Made by a program: the position numbers and the translations under genes | Assembly: GCA_020056965.1 (NCBI GenBank) | Contig: JAGVGT010000080.1 | Span: 1 to 64,000, forward strand | Direction of reading: 5' to 3' | DNA: 64,000 nt | DNA from: Deltaproteobacteria bacterium | GTDB taxonomy: Bacteria > Desulfobacterota > Desulfobulbia > Desulfobulbales > JAGXFP01 | Shown: piece by piece, positions 63,484 to 64,000 of the stretch | Numbering within the stretch: position 1 is the stretch's first letter | Layout: each line of letters begins with the position of its first letter | Notes under the pieces: model-generated | Databases searched by the model: none | Told to the model about the DNA's origin: nothing | The model's input: only the letters and a program-made list of their open reading frames with translations

Positions 63484-64000
63484 ATCGGCGCGGGTTGCTG
63501 ATCGCCTTCGAGGGCATCGACGGCACCGGAAAATCTTCCCAGCTCCAGATGCTGGCCACGACCCTTGAGCAGTTGGGCCGGTCGGTGGTGATTACCCGGG
63601 AGCCCACCGACGGTCCGTATGGTCGCAAGATCCGTTCCCTCTTCACCAGCCGGGCCGGGATTACTCCGGCGGAGGAGTTGGCGTTGTTCATGGCTGACCG
63701 TCGCGAGCATGTGCGGGAGGTGATCGAGCCGGCTCTGCGGGCCGGGCGAATCGTCCTGACCGATCGCTATTATCTCTCCACCGCCGCTTACCAGGGCGCC
63801 GCCGGGCAGGATCCGGAAGCGATCATGGCTGCCAACGAAACCTTTGCACCGGTGCCGGACCTGGTGCTGCTGCTGACCCTGACGTCGTCCCAGTCAGTCC
63901 ACCGGATCAGGTCCTTGCGGGGCGAGGCCTTGAATGATTTTGAACAGGAAGACACCTTGACCAGAGTCGCCGCCATCTTTGCCGGGTTGGACCGCTCGTA
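63474..64000 (+). CDS. tmk: Thymidylate kinase, 3' end beyond the window
   Basis: Tmk phosphorylates dTMP to dTDP. The visible 175 residues include the P-loop FEGIDGTGKSS, the TREPTDGPYG substrate loop and DRYYLSTAAYQG. The ATG at 63474 has GGAGG about seven bases upstream; a second ATG two codons later is possible. The gene continues past position 64000. Confidence 0.95.
   Translation, partial: MDMNRRGLLIAFEGIDGTGKSSQLQMLATTLEQLGRSVVITREPTDGPYGRKIRSLFTSRAGITPAEELALFMADRREHVREVIEPALRAGRIVLTDRYYLSTAAYQGAAGQDPEAIMAANETFAPVPDLVLLLTLTSSQSVHRIRSLRGEALNDFEQEDTLTRVAAIFAGLDRS

Overview
The window reads as a piece of a GC-rich bacterial chromosome, most likely from an anaerobic nitrogen-fixing member of the Desulfobacterota (deltaproteobacteria). 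That placement is inference. It rests on the order nifH-nifI1-nifI2-nifD-nifK, a NifD with the insertion typical of anaerobes beside a short NifK, a CooC-type ATPase, and a trmD-SPOUT methyltransferase pair in a ribosomal operon. No rRNA, phage, plasmid or CRISPR locus is visible.

Layout. 0-7.3 kb: panB, a two-subunit class I fumarase (subunits separated by a small repeat element) and a large hybrid histidine kinase. 7.3-39 kb: a nitrogen-fixation island. On the minus strand are nifEN-nifB, modE-modABC and nifV (16.4-7.3 kb) and nifH-I1-I2-D-K (33.5-28.7 kb). The latter is followed by a NifB-like paralog without the radical-SAM cysteines, a 2Fe-2S ferredoxin, a zinc ribbon and a cluster of small proteins of mostly unknown function (26.2-24.2 kb). 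On the plus strand are nifA and glnK-amtB-porin. An ABC1/UbiB kinase, a diguanylate cyclase with five tandem PAS repeats, a HEPN-like gene and nhaA lie between the two minus-strand nif blocks. 39-42.5 kb: an Hsp70-TPR-pseudoreceiver fusion. 42.9-48.8 kb: tRNA-Ser, ctpA, envC-ftsX-ftsE and cooC (minus strand). 49-64 kb: housekeeping genes ileS-lspA, fabD, ffh-rpsP-khpA-rimM-trmD-SPOUT, rplS-rnhB-yraN-pdxA and the start of tmk. Two glycosyltransferase genes on the opposite strand sit between the SPOUT gene and rplS.

How the genes work together. NifA is encoded divergently from nifH. Five sites combine a sigma-54 -24/-12 promoter (TGGCAC-N5-TTGC or one base off) with an upstream TGT-N10-ACA NifA-type site about 80-130 bp away. 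They precede nifH, nifE, glnK, the small-protein operon and the HEPN-like gene. ModABC imports molybdate, ModE probably represses its own operon through a perfect palindrome over its start codon, and NifB, NifEN and NifV build FeMo-co. NifI1/NifI2 and GlnK/AmtB provide post-translational nitrogen sensing.

The least explained parts are the cluster-free NifB paralog, the NifA-driven operon of small unknown proteins (apparently shaped by a segmental duplication), the NifA-driven HEPN-like gene, the porin in the glnK-amtB operon and the Hsp70-pseudoreceiver fusion. The island also carries several kinds of short intergenic repeats. One is a 129-bp miniature transposable element that split an acetyltransferase remnant and left a 6-bp target duplication.
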